From NCBI GenBank assembly GCA_029379225.1, contig JAQYWR010000063.1, forward strand, positions 1-36,178: a DNA stretch of 36,178 nucleotides, written 5' to 3'. Made by a program: the position numbers and the translations under genes. Under the pieces are notes generated by a model. The model ran no database searches. It was not told the DNA's origin and worked only from the letters and a program-made list of their open reading frames with translations. How positions within the stretch are numbered: the first letter of the stretch is position 1; every line of letters begins with the position of its first letter. This document shows positions 26,115 through 33,625 of this stretch, in pieces. This DNA is from Nostoc sp. S4 (GTDB lineage Bacteria; Cyanobacteriota; Cyanobacteriia; Cyanobacteriales; Nostocaceae).

Positions 26115-26828
26115 TCAAGGATTAACGTTAATCCGCCCACGACACAGTAGTTTGCCTGGGATCAGCGTTAGTTCTTGAATATCAACATCTAGGCCAAGAT
26201 CCAAATTGTACCCATGATTGTCTTGGAATAAATCTCTCTGGTCATCTTTGATTTGGATATCTGTCAGTTGCAACTCATGACCATTGAGTAACTGCAAGCC
26301 CAAACAGACCTTCACAGGTGTTGTCTCACTATTGGTGACTCTCAGACCGACGAGTATAATTTGGTTATTATTAAGAATAATTTCTTGCCAATTAATGGGT
26401 TGTGTTTTTAGGCAATGTGTTGGTAAAACCTTAACCAGTAGATCGCTTAATGCAGTCGATAATAATTTAGATGAGAGAGAAGCATTAAGATCTTTCTCGT
26501 CTATGGTCAAATCGCCAACAACTGGTACTATTTGTAACAGTCGCAAGGGCTGTCCCTTGAGTATTGACCCGATATTGATCTGAATATTTTCTGCTATTAA
26601 TCGAATTTCTGTAATTAGGAGTCCTTGATAAACTGCATGAGTAGCAAAAATAGATACCGCAGGAATGCGTCCAGAGAGAATTTGCCGATCGCTGGCTTCG
26701 ATCTCCACTTCTAGTTCAGATATCTGGCTGACTTGCGCTCTCAACCACAGCTTCAATGCTGTTGTTAGTACTTGCGTAATTATTCGGATTTTGTTTACAT
26801 TTGTGGTTTGGGAATTTTGCTCTGACAT
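26115..26828 (-). CDS. DUF2993 (LmeA-like) protein
   Basis: A 237-residue protein of the DUF2993 type, related to LmeA-like phospholipid-binding proteins. Signs are the KLWLRAQVSQISELEVEIEA start, the repeated beta-strand pattern, GRIPAVSIFATHAVYQGLLI (about 52-71) and the C-terminal LTLIPGKLLCRGRINVNP. No signal peptide is evident, so its location is unclear. Cyanobacteria have several paralogues with no settled function. It is convergent with cdsA and divergent from the pseudouridine synthase gene across 134 bases. Confidence 0.72.
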   Translation of the reverse strand: MSEQNSQTTNVNKIRIITQVLTTALKLWLRAQVSQISELEVEIEASDRQILSGRIPAVSIFATHAVYQGLLITEIRLIAENIQINIGSILKGQPLRLLQIVPVVGDLTIDEKDLNASLSSKLLSTALSDLLVKVLPTHCLKTQPINWQEIILNNNQIILVGLRVTNSETTPVKVCLGLQLLNGHELQLTDIQIKDDQRDLFQDNHGYNLDLGLDVDIQELTLIPGKLLCRGRINVNP

Positions 26829-26962
26829 CTAACTAATGGAGTTTATGAGTATTTGCTCAACAACCGACGAACCTAAAGTTTGCCTTAAATGTAACATTTA
26901 TGCCTACTTACTACAAAATGCAAATATCATTTAATAGTTAACAGGAAATCAGCAATTTCTAC

Positions 26963-27745
26963 ATGGAGGCACGGTTACAAAAAATTCTGGCTCAGTGGGG
27001 TATTGCCTCACGTCGTGAAGCTGAAGAAATGATTAAGCAATCACGAGTGCGGATCAATGGGGTATTGGCATATTTAGGTCAAAAAGTCGATCCCGAAAAA
27101 GATGCGATCGCTATTGATGGCAAGCTGATATCGGCAAAGCAGCGTCCAGCTTTAATTTATCTGTTGCTGCACAAACCAGCTGGAGTAGTTTCAACTTGCT
27201 ACGATCCTCACCAAAGACCAACAGTCTTGGATCTACTACCGAAAGAATTACGAGAAGGTTCGGGTATTCATCCAGTTGGGCGTTTGGATGCAGACTCCAC
27301 AGGAGCATTAATCCTGACAAATGACGGAGACTTGACATTTGGACTAACCCATCCACGTCACAGCATTACCAAAACATATCGTGTTTTGGTAAAAGGACAT
27401 CCTCCAGAAGCAGTATTGCGGATGTGGCATCAAGGTGTGGTGTTGGAGGGTAGAAAAACACGACCCGCTAAGGTACACCTGATAGAACGTTGTGCTGAAG
27501 GTAGCTTTTTAGAAATTGTTTTACAGGAGGGAAGAAATCGCCAAATTCGTCGTATAGCACAACAATTAGGATACCCAGTAATCCAACTCCATCGAAGTGC
27601 GATCGGCTCAATTCAATTACAAACACCAAAACAACCTTTTTTAGCAGAGGGTAAATATCGGTTTCTCAAAGATGGTGAGATTCACTTTTTGCAAGAGCTG
27701 ATAAACGAGAATTTACCAATTCCAAATCGAGGATTGAGAATTTAA
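26963..27745 (+). CDS. RsuA/RluB-family pseudouridine synthase
   Basis: A 260-residue enzyme that isomerises uridine to pseudouridine in ribosomal RNA. An S4 RNA-binding domain comes first (about 1-48, QKILAQWGIASRREAEEMIK). The catalytic domain has the motif GRLDADSTGALILTNDG with catalytic D109, the stretch HPRHSITKTYRVLVKG and the C-terminal LQEGRNRQIRRIAQQLGYPV typical of the RsuA/RluB/RluE/RluF group. Cyanobacteria usually carry one such protein acting on 23S rRNA, but the target base cannot be read from sequence. Complete and probably active. Confidence 0.92.
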   Translation: MEARLQKILAQWGIASRREAEEMIKQSRVRINGVLAYLGQKVDPEKDAIAIDGKLISAKQRPALIYLLLHKPAGVVSTCYDPHQRPTVLDLLPKELREGSGIHPVGRLDADSTGALILTNDGDLTFGLTHPRHSITKTYRVLVKGHPPEAVLRMWHQGVVLEGRKTRPAKVHLIERCAEGSFLEIVLQEGRNRQIRRIAQQLGYPVIQLHRSAIGSIQLQTPKQPFLAEGKYRFLKDGEIHFLQELINENLPIPNRGLRI

Positions 27746-28061
27746 GTAGGTAAGGTTTGAGAGCGCCAGGTAATTGTAGACCACCCTTTGGGTGACGCTA
27801 ATAAGCGTTGTGTTAGCGAATGTGCGTATGGTCTGATTTGCTAACGCTCTTAAATGCGCTAATCACCTACATTAGAAAATTTTCTTGCACTGCTGGCTCA
27901 CCAAATCGTAGATTTGTCTAGGGGTTTTAAACCCATTTATTCATTACGAAAAGTAGCTATATAATTCACCCTGAATTCCGACTTGTGAATTCACCAATTC
28001 ACCGATTATTGTTCAAGCAACCTATTAAATGATTTAGTTGAGTTAAGGAGTGTTATAAGGC
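27746..28061. repeat. Nested inverted repeat upstream of the RodZ-like gene
   Basis: I see no gene in these 316 bases. GTAGGT at 27746-27751 and ACCTAC at 27865-27870 mark the ends of a 125-base segment. Inside it are GTTAGC (27812-27817) and GCTAAC (27840-27845), and GAGAGCGC-like and GCGCTAAT-like pieces that pair roughly. It resembles a decayed miniature inverted-repeat element. The rest is AT-rich, with AATTCACC repeated three times near 27963-28005. The Shine-Dalgarno AAGGAG at 28045 lies before the downstream ATG. Confidence 0.4.
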
Positions 28062-28895
28062 ATGAAATGGCCAAGAAAGAAAAATAATCAGCAGCCCTCA
28101 CTTTCATTAGAACAACAAAGATCCCAAAAGTTGGCAGAAGTAGGCGCTCAACTTTGGGCATCACGTCAAGAACAGGGTTTATCCTTAGAACAAGTGGTTG
28201 TACTGACCATGATTCCTCGACGATTATTGCAGGCGATCGAAGAAGGTAATTTAAACGATCTCCCAGAACCAGTTTATATCCAAGGTTTGATCAGGCAATT
28301 TGCCGATGCACTAGGCTTAAATGGAGCCGAATTGGCTGAGACTTTTCCAATTAATTCTCCACAAGTCAACTCCCAACCTACTGCCAAGATTTCACCCCTG
28401 AATCAACTACGTCCTATTCATCTTTACTTTCTTTACATATTGCTAATTATATGCTCTGTAAATGGCTTATCTAAATTATTAAATAATGCCGTACTACAAG
28501 CAAGTAATACCCCAGAGCCAGATCCACAACAAAAGTCGATTGTCAAACCAGAAATAGTCAAACCAGAACTAACCGAACCAAAACAGCCAATACAAGTTCA
28601 ACCTGTCAGTGATACCTTGAGCCGCGTCAAACAAACAGAGGTTGTACAAATTGGCGTTACTTTAAAAGCGTCATCCTGGATTCGTGTAATAGCAGATGGC
28701 AAAACAGAGTTTGAGGGTACTCTACCAGAAGGTACTCACCGGATTTGGAAAGCCCAAGAGCAACTAACGGTAAAAACTGATAATGCTGGCGGTGTCTTAA
28801 TGAGCGTTAATCAACAGAAAGCCAAAGAAATGGGAGAACCAGGTAAAGAAGAAGAAATTAGAATTGCAGCTGCTAAACCCAAGCTTTTGAGATGA
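28062..28895 (+). CDS. RodZ-like membrane protein with HTH and DUF4115 domains
   Basis: A 277-residue protein with the RodZ plan. An XRE-type helix-turn-helix lies at about 22-90 (LSLEQVVVLTMIPRRLLQAI, then the conserved PEPVYIQGLIRQFADALGL). One membrane segment lies at about 124-145 (HLYFLYILLIICSVNGL). A Pro/Lys-rich linker (about 155-190) leads to a C-terminal DUF4115 domain (about 195-262, VTLKASSWIRVIADG). In rod-shaped bacteria RodZ couples MreB to the cell-wall machinery; whether this cyanobacterial protein does so is inference. The ATG follows AAGGAGTGTTATAAGGC. It converges with malQ. Confidence 0.85.
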   Translation: MKWPRKKNNQQPSLSLEQQRSQKLAEVGAQLWASRQEQGLSLEQVVVLTMIPRRLLQAIEEGNLNDLPEPVYIQGLIRQFADALGLNGAELAETFPINSPQVNSQPTAKISPLNQLRPIHLYFLYILLIICSVNGLSKLLNNAVLQASNTPEPDPQQKSIVKPEIVKPELTEPKQPIQVQPVSDTLSRVKQTEVVQIGVTLKASSWIRVIADGKTEFEGTLPEGTHRIWKAQEQLTVKTDNAGGVLMSVNQQKAKEMGEPGKEEEIRIAAAKPKLLR

Positions 28896-29064
28896 GGGGG
28901 GACTGACAAATAATAAAATATCCCATCGCTATGAGGGCAGGGGAGCATACTTCGACTGCGCTTAGTAACCGGGAGCAGGGGGAGGGAAAGTCGTGGTGAA
29001 GTCTAGAAAATTGAATAATTTATTTCTTGGAGTTCTTTGGAGGAAGAAGACACGGGGAATGGAA

Positions 29065-29145
29065 GACGCTCTGACGCAAACAAAGAAGACCCAAAAAGTG
29101 GGAGATATAGTAAAAGAATTCTCTATATCCCCGCGTCAGAGCGTC
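29065..29145. repeat. Inverted repeat between the RodZ-like gene and malQ
   Basis: GACGCTCTGACGC (29065-29077) and GCGTCAGAGCGTC (29133-29145) are perfect 13-base complements. A smaller stem lies inside (GATATAG near 29104 and CTATATC near 29123). Flanking CACGGGGA (29051) and TCCCCGTA (29152) can extend it. It lies between convergent genes and may act as a two-way terminator, or be a small mobile repeat. Confidence 0.65.
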
Positions 29146-29168
29146 AGAGCATCCCCGTATCCTCAATT

Positions 29169-30671
29169 TTATTGCGGTGCGCGTCCATTGATTTGGGTGA
29201 GAACTTTTAGCCTTGAGCTTAATTCCTCTGTTATCGCTCCTGCTTGATAACGCCACTCCCAGTTCCCCTCAGCAACACTGGGAAAATTCATCCGCGCTTC
29301 GTTTCCTAATCCCAAAATATCTTGTAAAGGGATAATTGCTTGATTGGCTACAGAACTCAATGCTAGTCGAATTAAATCCCAGTGGACTCCTTCAGGACTA
29401 ATACAACCTAAATAAAGCGATAAGTTTTGCTTTTCAGACTCACTAGCTGTATTGAACCAACCTACAGTTGTGTCATTATCGTGAGTGCCAGTATAAACTA
29501 CAGCATTTCTTGGATAATGAAATGGTAAAAATGGATTTTCGGGATCGGAAGTAAAGGCAAACTGTAAAATTTTCATCCCAGGAAATCCATACTTGTCTCG
29601 CAGGGCTTCTACACCTGGTGTAATTACTCCTAAATCTTCTGCCAAGACGGGTAGCTTGCCCAGTTTATGTCTAATTGCTTCAAAAAAAGCATCACCAGGC
29701 GCTTCTATCCATTGGCCATTTACAGCAGTTTCTTCGCCTTTGGGTACAGCCCAATAAGCCTCAAAGCCTCGGAAGTGGTCAATGCGAATAATATCTACAT
29801 AATCCAGCATTGCTTCAAAGCGTTGTACCCACCATTTAAAATCTTGTTTTTGCAGTTCTTCCCAGTTATAAACTGGGTTACCCCATAACTGACCCGTAGC
29901 GCTAAAGTAATCTGGTGGAACTCCTGCCATTTGCGCTGCTTCTCCCGTCTCTTTGTCTAGGCAAAACATATCGGGATGTGCCCACACGTCAGCACTATCA
30001 TGAGCTACGTAGATGGGGATATCACCGATAATATGAATGCCACGCATATTGGCGTAACTTTTGAGGTCTGACCACTGACGAAAAAACTTAAATTGAATGA
30101 ATTTATGATAGAAAATCTCTTCGGTAAGCCGATGCTGTACTTGCTCCAATGCTTGTGGTTCGCGCTTGACAAGTTCTGACTCCCATGCGTGCCAGTTTGA
30201 GTTATGGTTGACATCTTTGAGCGCCATAAATAAGGCGAAATTATCTAGCCAATAAGCTTTGCTGTCGCAAAAACCACTAAACTCTTGCTGTTGGAAAGGT
30301 GTAGCATTGGTTTTAAAGTTTTCACAGGCTTTTTTAAGTAACCCCATCTTAATCGGCACAACCTGCTGAAAATCTACCTTTTCTGCCGGAAATGTTGGTA
30401 GATTAGCAAAGTCTTCTTCAGTTAGCAAACCATCTTCTTGCAATTTTTCTGGGCTAATTATTAGAGGATTTCCCGCCATTGCCGAATAGCACATATAGGG
30501 GGAATTACCAAATGCAGTTGGGCCCAAGGGTAAAACTTGCCAATATTGTTGATGGCTTTCTTTAAGAAAATCAACGAAGCGATATGCTTCTAAGCCTAAA
30601 TCCCCAATGCCAAATCGACTGGGAAAGGAGGTAGGATGCAGCAAAATGCCACTAGATCTAGGAAAAGGCAT
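29169..30671 (-). CDS. malQ: 4-alpha-glucanotransferase (amylomaltase/D-enzyme)
   Basis: A 500-residue GH77 enzyme that transfers glucan segments between alpha-1,4 chains in glycogen turnover. The N-terminal PRSSGILLHPTSFPSRFGIG is typical. Catalytic residues are present: the nucleophile aspartate in IIRIDHFRGFEAYW (near 294), the acid/base glutamate in PVLAEDLGVITP (near 340) and the aspartate in YTGTHDNDTTVGW (near 394). PDYFSATGQLWGNPVY is also typical. Length is normal. It is divergent from the second Nudix gene. Confidence 0.96.
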   Translation of the reverse strand: MPFPRSSGILLHPTSFPSRFGIGDLGLEAYRFVDFLKESHQQYWQVLPLGPTAFGNSPYMCYSAMAGNPLIISPEKLQEDGLLTEEDFANLPTFPAEKVDFQQVVPIKMGLLKKACENFKTNATPFQQQEFSGFCDSKAYWLDNFALFMALKDVNHNSNWHAWESELVKREPQALEQVQHRLTEEIFYHKFIQFKFFRQWSDLKSYANMRGIHIIGDIPIYVAHDSADVWAHPDMFCLDKETGEAAQMAGVPPDYFSATGQLWGNPVYNWEELQKQDFKWWVQRFEAMLDYVDIIRIDHFRGFEAYWAVPKGEETAVNGQWIEAPGDAFFEAIRHKLGKLPVLAEDLGVITPGVEALRDKYGFPGMKILQFAFTSDPENPFLPFHYPRNAVVYTGTHDNDTTVGWFNTASESEKQNLSLYLGCISPEGVHWDLIRLALSSVANQAIIPLQDILGLGNEARMNFPSVAEGNWEWRYQAGAITEELSSRLKVLTQINGRAPQ

Positions 30672-30833
30672 ATTTAACCTGAATTAGGGGAGCAAGCGAT
30701 CGCCACAAAAAAATACTACGCGATCGTATCGAATTTATCATGGAGTATTTGCACAGTAAATCAAGTAAACTCATTTTGTTTGTGATTAGTCATTTATTCT
30801 TGACTAATGACAAATGACCAATGACTAATTACT

Positions 30834-31265
30834 ATGACTCACCGCAATCCTACACCGACAGTTGATATCATCATTGAACTAGTAGACCGACCTCATCGGC
30901 CAATAGTGTTAATTGAAAGACAGAATTCACCATTAGGTTGGGCTATTCCTGGCGGTTTCGTGGATTATGGAGAAGCGGTGGAAGTGGCGGCGCGGCGAGA
31001 AGCCGAGGAAGAAACGGGTTTACAGGTGGAGTTAGTTGAACAATTACTCGTGTATTCTGACCCAAATCGCGATCCGCGTCAGCATACGATTAGCATTGTG
31101 TTTTTGGCAACGGCGATGGGGGAACCTGTAGCTGGGGATGATGCTAAGGGTATAAGTATTTTTGAATCTTGGCGCGTGCCTAGTAATTTATGTTTTGACC
31201 ACGATCGCATTTTGCGGGATTATTGGCACTATCGGCATTATGGGATACGTCCGAGGTTGGGATAG
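30834..31265 (+). CDS. Nudix hydrolase
   Basis: A 143-residue Nudix protein with a complete box at about 40-62: G41-FVDYG-E47-AVEVAAR-REAEEETGL. The downstream SDPNRDPRQHTISIVF is typical of ADP-ribose pyrophosphatase-like members and matches the other Nudix protein at 8769. A substrate is not assigned. The short upstream gap holds AATGACAAATGACCAATGAC heptamer-type repeats (about 30806-30825). ridA follows after 58 bases on the same strand, so the two may form an operon for removing damaged metabolites. Confidence 0.9.
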   Translation: MTHRNPTPTVDIIIELVDRPHRPIVLIERQNSPLGWAIPGGFVDYGEAVEVAARREAEEETGLQVELVEQLLVYSDPNRDPRQHTISIVFLATAMGEPVAGDDAKGISIFESWRVPSNLCFDHDRILRDYWHYRHYGIRPRLG

Positions 31266-31281
31266 GAAGTTAGAAGTAGAA

Positions 31282-31297
31282 ACGCAATTAATTGCGT
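31282..31297. repeat. Perfect palindrome between the Nudix and ridA genes
   Basis: ACGCAATTAATTGCGT is a perfect 16-base palindrome lying between two genes that may be co-transcribed. It resembles the GTAGAGACGC...-type palindromes common in Nostoc intergenic DNA. Confidence 0.5.
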
Positions 31298-31323
31298 CTG
31301 TATAAGAGTTAAGAGTTATAAAA

Positions 31324-31719
31324 ATGAGTAAAAAAGTAATTCGTACTGATAACGCACCCGCACCAGTCGGCCCTTATAATCAAGCGATCGCTGCTTCTGG
31401 TCAATTAGTATTTGTGGCTGGACAAATTGCCATCGATCCCCGCCTTGGTGATGTTGTCTACACTGATGATGTTAAAAAGCAAACCGAGCAAGTAATGGCT
31501 AATCTGGAAGCCATCCTCACAGCAGCCGGGGCGACTTTTGAAGATGTGGTAAAAACTACTGTTTTTCTCGCTGATATGAATGATTTTGCGGTGGTGAATA
31601 CCGTTTATGCGAAATATTTCCCGGAAAATACAGCTCCAGCGCGGGCTTGTGTTCAGGTATCACGGTTACCTAAAGATGTGTTGGTAGAGATTGAATGTAT
31701 CGCAGTGATTAGCGGTTAG
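31324..31719 (+). CDS. ridA: RidA family enamine/imine deaminase
   Basis: A 131-residue RidA (YjgF/YER057c/UK114) protein that hydrolyses reactive enamines and imines such as 2-aminoacrylate. It has NAPAPVGPYNQAI near the N-terminus, FVAGQIAIDPRLGDVVY near 31-47, NLEAILTAAGATFEDVVKTT and the signature with the catalytic arginine, APARACVQVSRLPKDVLVEI (about 104-123). It is complete and cytoplasmic. It lies downstream of the Nudix gene. Confidence 0.94.
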   Translation: MSKKVIRTDNAPAPVGPYNQAIAASGQLVFVAGQIAIDPRLGDVVYTDDVKKQTEQVMANLEAILTAAGATFEDVVKTTVFLADMNDFAVVNTVYAKYFPENTAPARACVQVSRLPKDVLVEIECIAVISG

Positions 31720-31736
31720 CACGAACCACAGATTTT

Positions 31737-31817
31737 CAAAGGATGTTTGTCAAGTTTAAAATGTCAAGCTACGGAATAAAAATTTCTACATTTTGCTTAC
31801 TTTTAAAACATCCTTTG
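31737..31817. repeat. Inverted repeat between ridA and the toxin-antitoxin locus
   Basis: CAAAGGATGTTT (31737-31748) and AAACATCCTTTG (31806-31817) are perfect 12-base complements, 57 bases apart, with partial pairing beyond (TTTTCAAAGG and TTTTGAAA). The element begins 18 bases after the ridA stop. It may be a terminator-like hairpin or a miniature mobile repeat at the edge of the accessory region. Confidence 0.6.
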
Positions 31818-31879
31818 AGGTTTTGAAATATTCTGGTTTATAGAGTAGAACTATTAATTAATAGTTAAAAGTATAAATT

Positions 31880-32140
31880 ATGAACATTGAACTTAAACCC
31901 GAACATGAACAATTTATCCAAGCCCAAATTACTAGTGGAAAATTTACAAATGCAAATGAAGTAATTGATGTAGCATTTAAACTGCTAGAAAAATTAAATT
32001 CTGAATATGCCCAATGGGTGGAAGAAACCCAGCAAAAAGTAGATGTAGCAATCGCTGAAATTGAACGCGGTGAAGTTTTGGATGGCGAAACTGTAGTGAT
32101 GCAGATACTAGAAAAGTTCCAAAAAGCACGTGAGGCTTAG
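31880..32140 (+). CDS. parD: ParD-type antitoxin
   Basis: An 86-residue ribbon-helix-helix antitoxin of the ParD/CC2985 type. The N-terminus NIELKPEHEQFIQAQITSGK gives the DNA-binding strand-helix, followed by FTNANEVIDVAFKLLEKL. The C-terminal half is charged and helical, where the toxin normally binds (EIERGEVLDGETVVMQILEK). It should repress its own promoter. The toxin start codon begins 3 bases after this stop, the tight coupling usual in toxin-antitoxin operons. The toxin gene is interrupted, so the antitoxin may now stand alone. Confidence 0.9.
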   Translation: MNIELKPEHEQFIQAQITSGKFTNANEVIDVAFKLLEKLNSEYAQWVEETQQKVDVAIAEIERGEVLDGETVVMQILEKFQKAREA

Positions 32141-32142
32141 GA

Positions 32143-32448
32143 ATGAGTCGCTATGTTATTTCACTATCTGCAAGTCGTGACTTAAATGAAATTTCTGATT
32201 ACTTTTTAATCAGAAACCTGGAAGCATGAGAAAAACTATTTAGAGAGTTTAACAATAAATGCCAAAATTTGGCGGTATTTCCAAATATGGGACGCAGTTA
32301 TGCTCATATTAAACCTTTATTACGTGGCTTGCCCCTAGATGGATATCTAATTCTGTACCAAGTAATTGATGATGGGGTTAAAATTTTGCGCGTTGTCAGT
32401 GGTCGTCAAGATTTAGAATCTTTATTTGCAGAGTCGGATGATGAGTAA
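32143..32448 (+). pseudogene. parE: ParE-type toxin gene interrupted by an in-frame TGA
   Basis: The frame begins at ATG 32143, directly after parD, and reads as RelE/ParE toxin across 101 codons: SRYVISLSASRDLNEISDYF, then LFREFNNKCQNLAVFPNMGR, IKPLLRGLPLDGYLILYQVI and LRVVSGRQDLESLF. A single TGA at 32227-32229 (codon 29, in RNLEA-stop-EKLFREF) breaks it; glycine GGA would need one base change. Everything after the stop is intact, so the change is recent or the read is in error. A shortened protein restarting inside is unlikely to be toxic. Confidence 0.85.
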
Positions 32449-32982
32449 AGCCATAAATTGTGTTAATTGGAATGAAGAAATATAGGGTCAGCTATCAGGG
32501 CGAACGCATCTTATCAATAAGAGTAGTCTATTATCAATAAACTCTTAAATAATCGCATTAAGAATAGCTTATTGAGTTAGTACTAAGTCTTGATTATTAC
32601 TAGTTTATACTTGGATGAGAAAGAAGCGATGGCAACAAGAATACCGTAAGCACCGCTATAAATCCGATTCTTTTATTGACGACATGAGTTTAGCCTTTTG
32701 TCAATATATATTTGGAAAAATTAGATGCGTTTGCCCTGGGTCGGCTATCGAACGGAACCAGCTATTAAGACAGATAAAATTAAGCTGATGGTTGGGACTG
32801 CTAATGAATTTATTAACTACATAATTAGTCACCCAATTCGATATTGGTTGATAGCAGATCCGGGCACGGGTAAAACTCCAACTACTGCGGTGATGATTAG
32901 TGAAATCTTGAAAGCTGGATGCACTCGCGGTAATACTGGCAAGGGTGAAAAAGTGCCAAACACTCTAGAACCTATTTCCTGA
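32449..32982 (+). pseudogene. Gene debris including a P-loop fragment
   Basis: Two short overlapping plus-strand frames are visible. The first (32615-32788, 57 residues) starts MRKKRWQQEYRKHRYKSD; I recognise no family. The second (32725-32982, 85 residues) contains IRYWLIADPGTGKTPTTAVM, a Walker A motif with its usual preceding strand, and then stops. The P-loop lacks the rest of any NTPase domain, so this is probably the 5' remnant of an ATPase or helicase gene. Neither start has a clear ribosome site. I can not say which family it came from. Confidence 0.45.
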
Positions 32983-33246
32983 CATCCACTCCACAAGCAT
33001 TAATTTATTTATCCAATACTTGACAGTTTTCAGTAGCACAGTATACTGTCTAAACTAAGTGTATTGAAACTCATCGACACCACTCGCCCGAACCTTGAAA
33101 ACCCTATAACTCTGTTGACTGGTGTCGATTGCTTGCACAGTATAGATTTCAGGCTACAAAATGCATTATTTGTTGAGAATTTTTACTTGTTATTGACAAT
33201 TGAAAAAATGGTGTCGATCAGAGGGTCTGAAATGCTGCTCAGTAAC
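32983..33246. repeat. Three copies of TGGTGTCGAT in debris
   Basis: The decamer TGGTGTCGAT occurs at 33120-33129 and 33209-33218, and inverted (ATCGACACCA) at 33073-33082, all within 146 bases. No convincing gene is present (a 69-codon open frame at 33064 shows nothing recognisable). Repeated short sites in both orientations resemble the end of a transposon that binds its transposase several times, but no transposase gene is seen. Confidence 0.4.
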
Positions 33247-33263
33247 GTTTCTAGAACTAAATT

Positions 33264-33299
33264 CTTTACTTAGCCTCTTCCCCTAATGGGGATGGAAAC
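33264..33299 (+). CRISPR. Single CRISPR-repeat-like sequence (no array)
   Basis: CTTCCCCTAATGGGGATGG then AAAC at 33277-33299, preceded by an AT-rich stretch, has the build of a cyanobacterial CRISPR repeat: about 36 bases, an inner palindrome (CCCC-TAAT-GGGG) and a GGAAAC-type end. A degenerate copy may follow (AACGCGGATGAGAAAC, ending 33346), but the spacing of 47 bases is too short for a normal repeat-spacer unit. There are no cas genes here. It may be a lone leftover or a coincidence. Confidence 0.3.
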
Positions 33300-33424
33300 T
33301 TGTACTGTTGTTTAGGAACTGGCGTCATCAAACGCGGATGAGAAACCTCTACTCAATGAGCTTTCACTAGACTTCATTCAGTAAGTTTGCTATATGAGGC
33401 GTTAAAAGCACAATTTGCTTTTCT

Positions 33425-33470
33425 GAGTTTTGGAAACTCCAGCCTCAGCGAAGCGGGTTGGAGTAGTTTA
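33425..33470. mobile_element. Possible insertion-sequence end (hairpin followed by GTAGTTTA)
   Basis: ACTCCAGCC (33436-33444) and GGTTGGAGT (33456-33464) pair with one G-T pair around TCAGCGAAGCG; GAGTTT/AAACTC (33425-33439) gives an alternative stem. The hairpin runs into GTAGTTTA (33463-33470). A terminal hairpin of this kind followed by a short fixed tail is the style of IS200/IS605-type ends. No tnpA or tnpB gene is present, so this would be a relic. Confidence 0.3.
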
Positions 33471-33625
33471 TATCTTAGGTGTGAGCGCAGGCTGGTTACT
33501 TGCTTATTGCGTAATTTCCAACTGCTAGACAGATAATTATGTAGGCGATACAAGTGAGTAACAGCAACAGCAGTAAACAGAGAACAATAGCACTTCCTAC
33601 AAAGTCCCATTAAATGGAAAAACCG

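Noticed and set aside
28993..29247. 84-codon plus-strand frame and its antisense partner near malQ
   Set aside because: They lie across the inverted repeat and the 3' end of malQ and show no motif.
33064..33273. 69-codon frame in the debris zone
   Set aside because: No motif, and its DNA is dominated by the repeated decamer and the CRISPR-like repeat.
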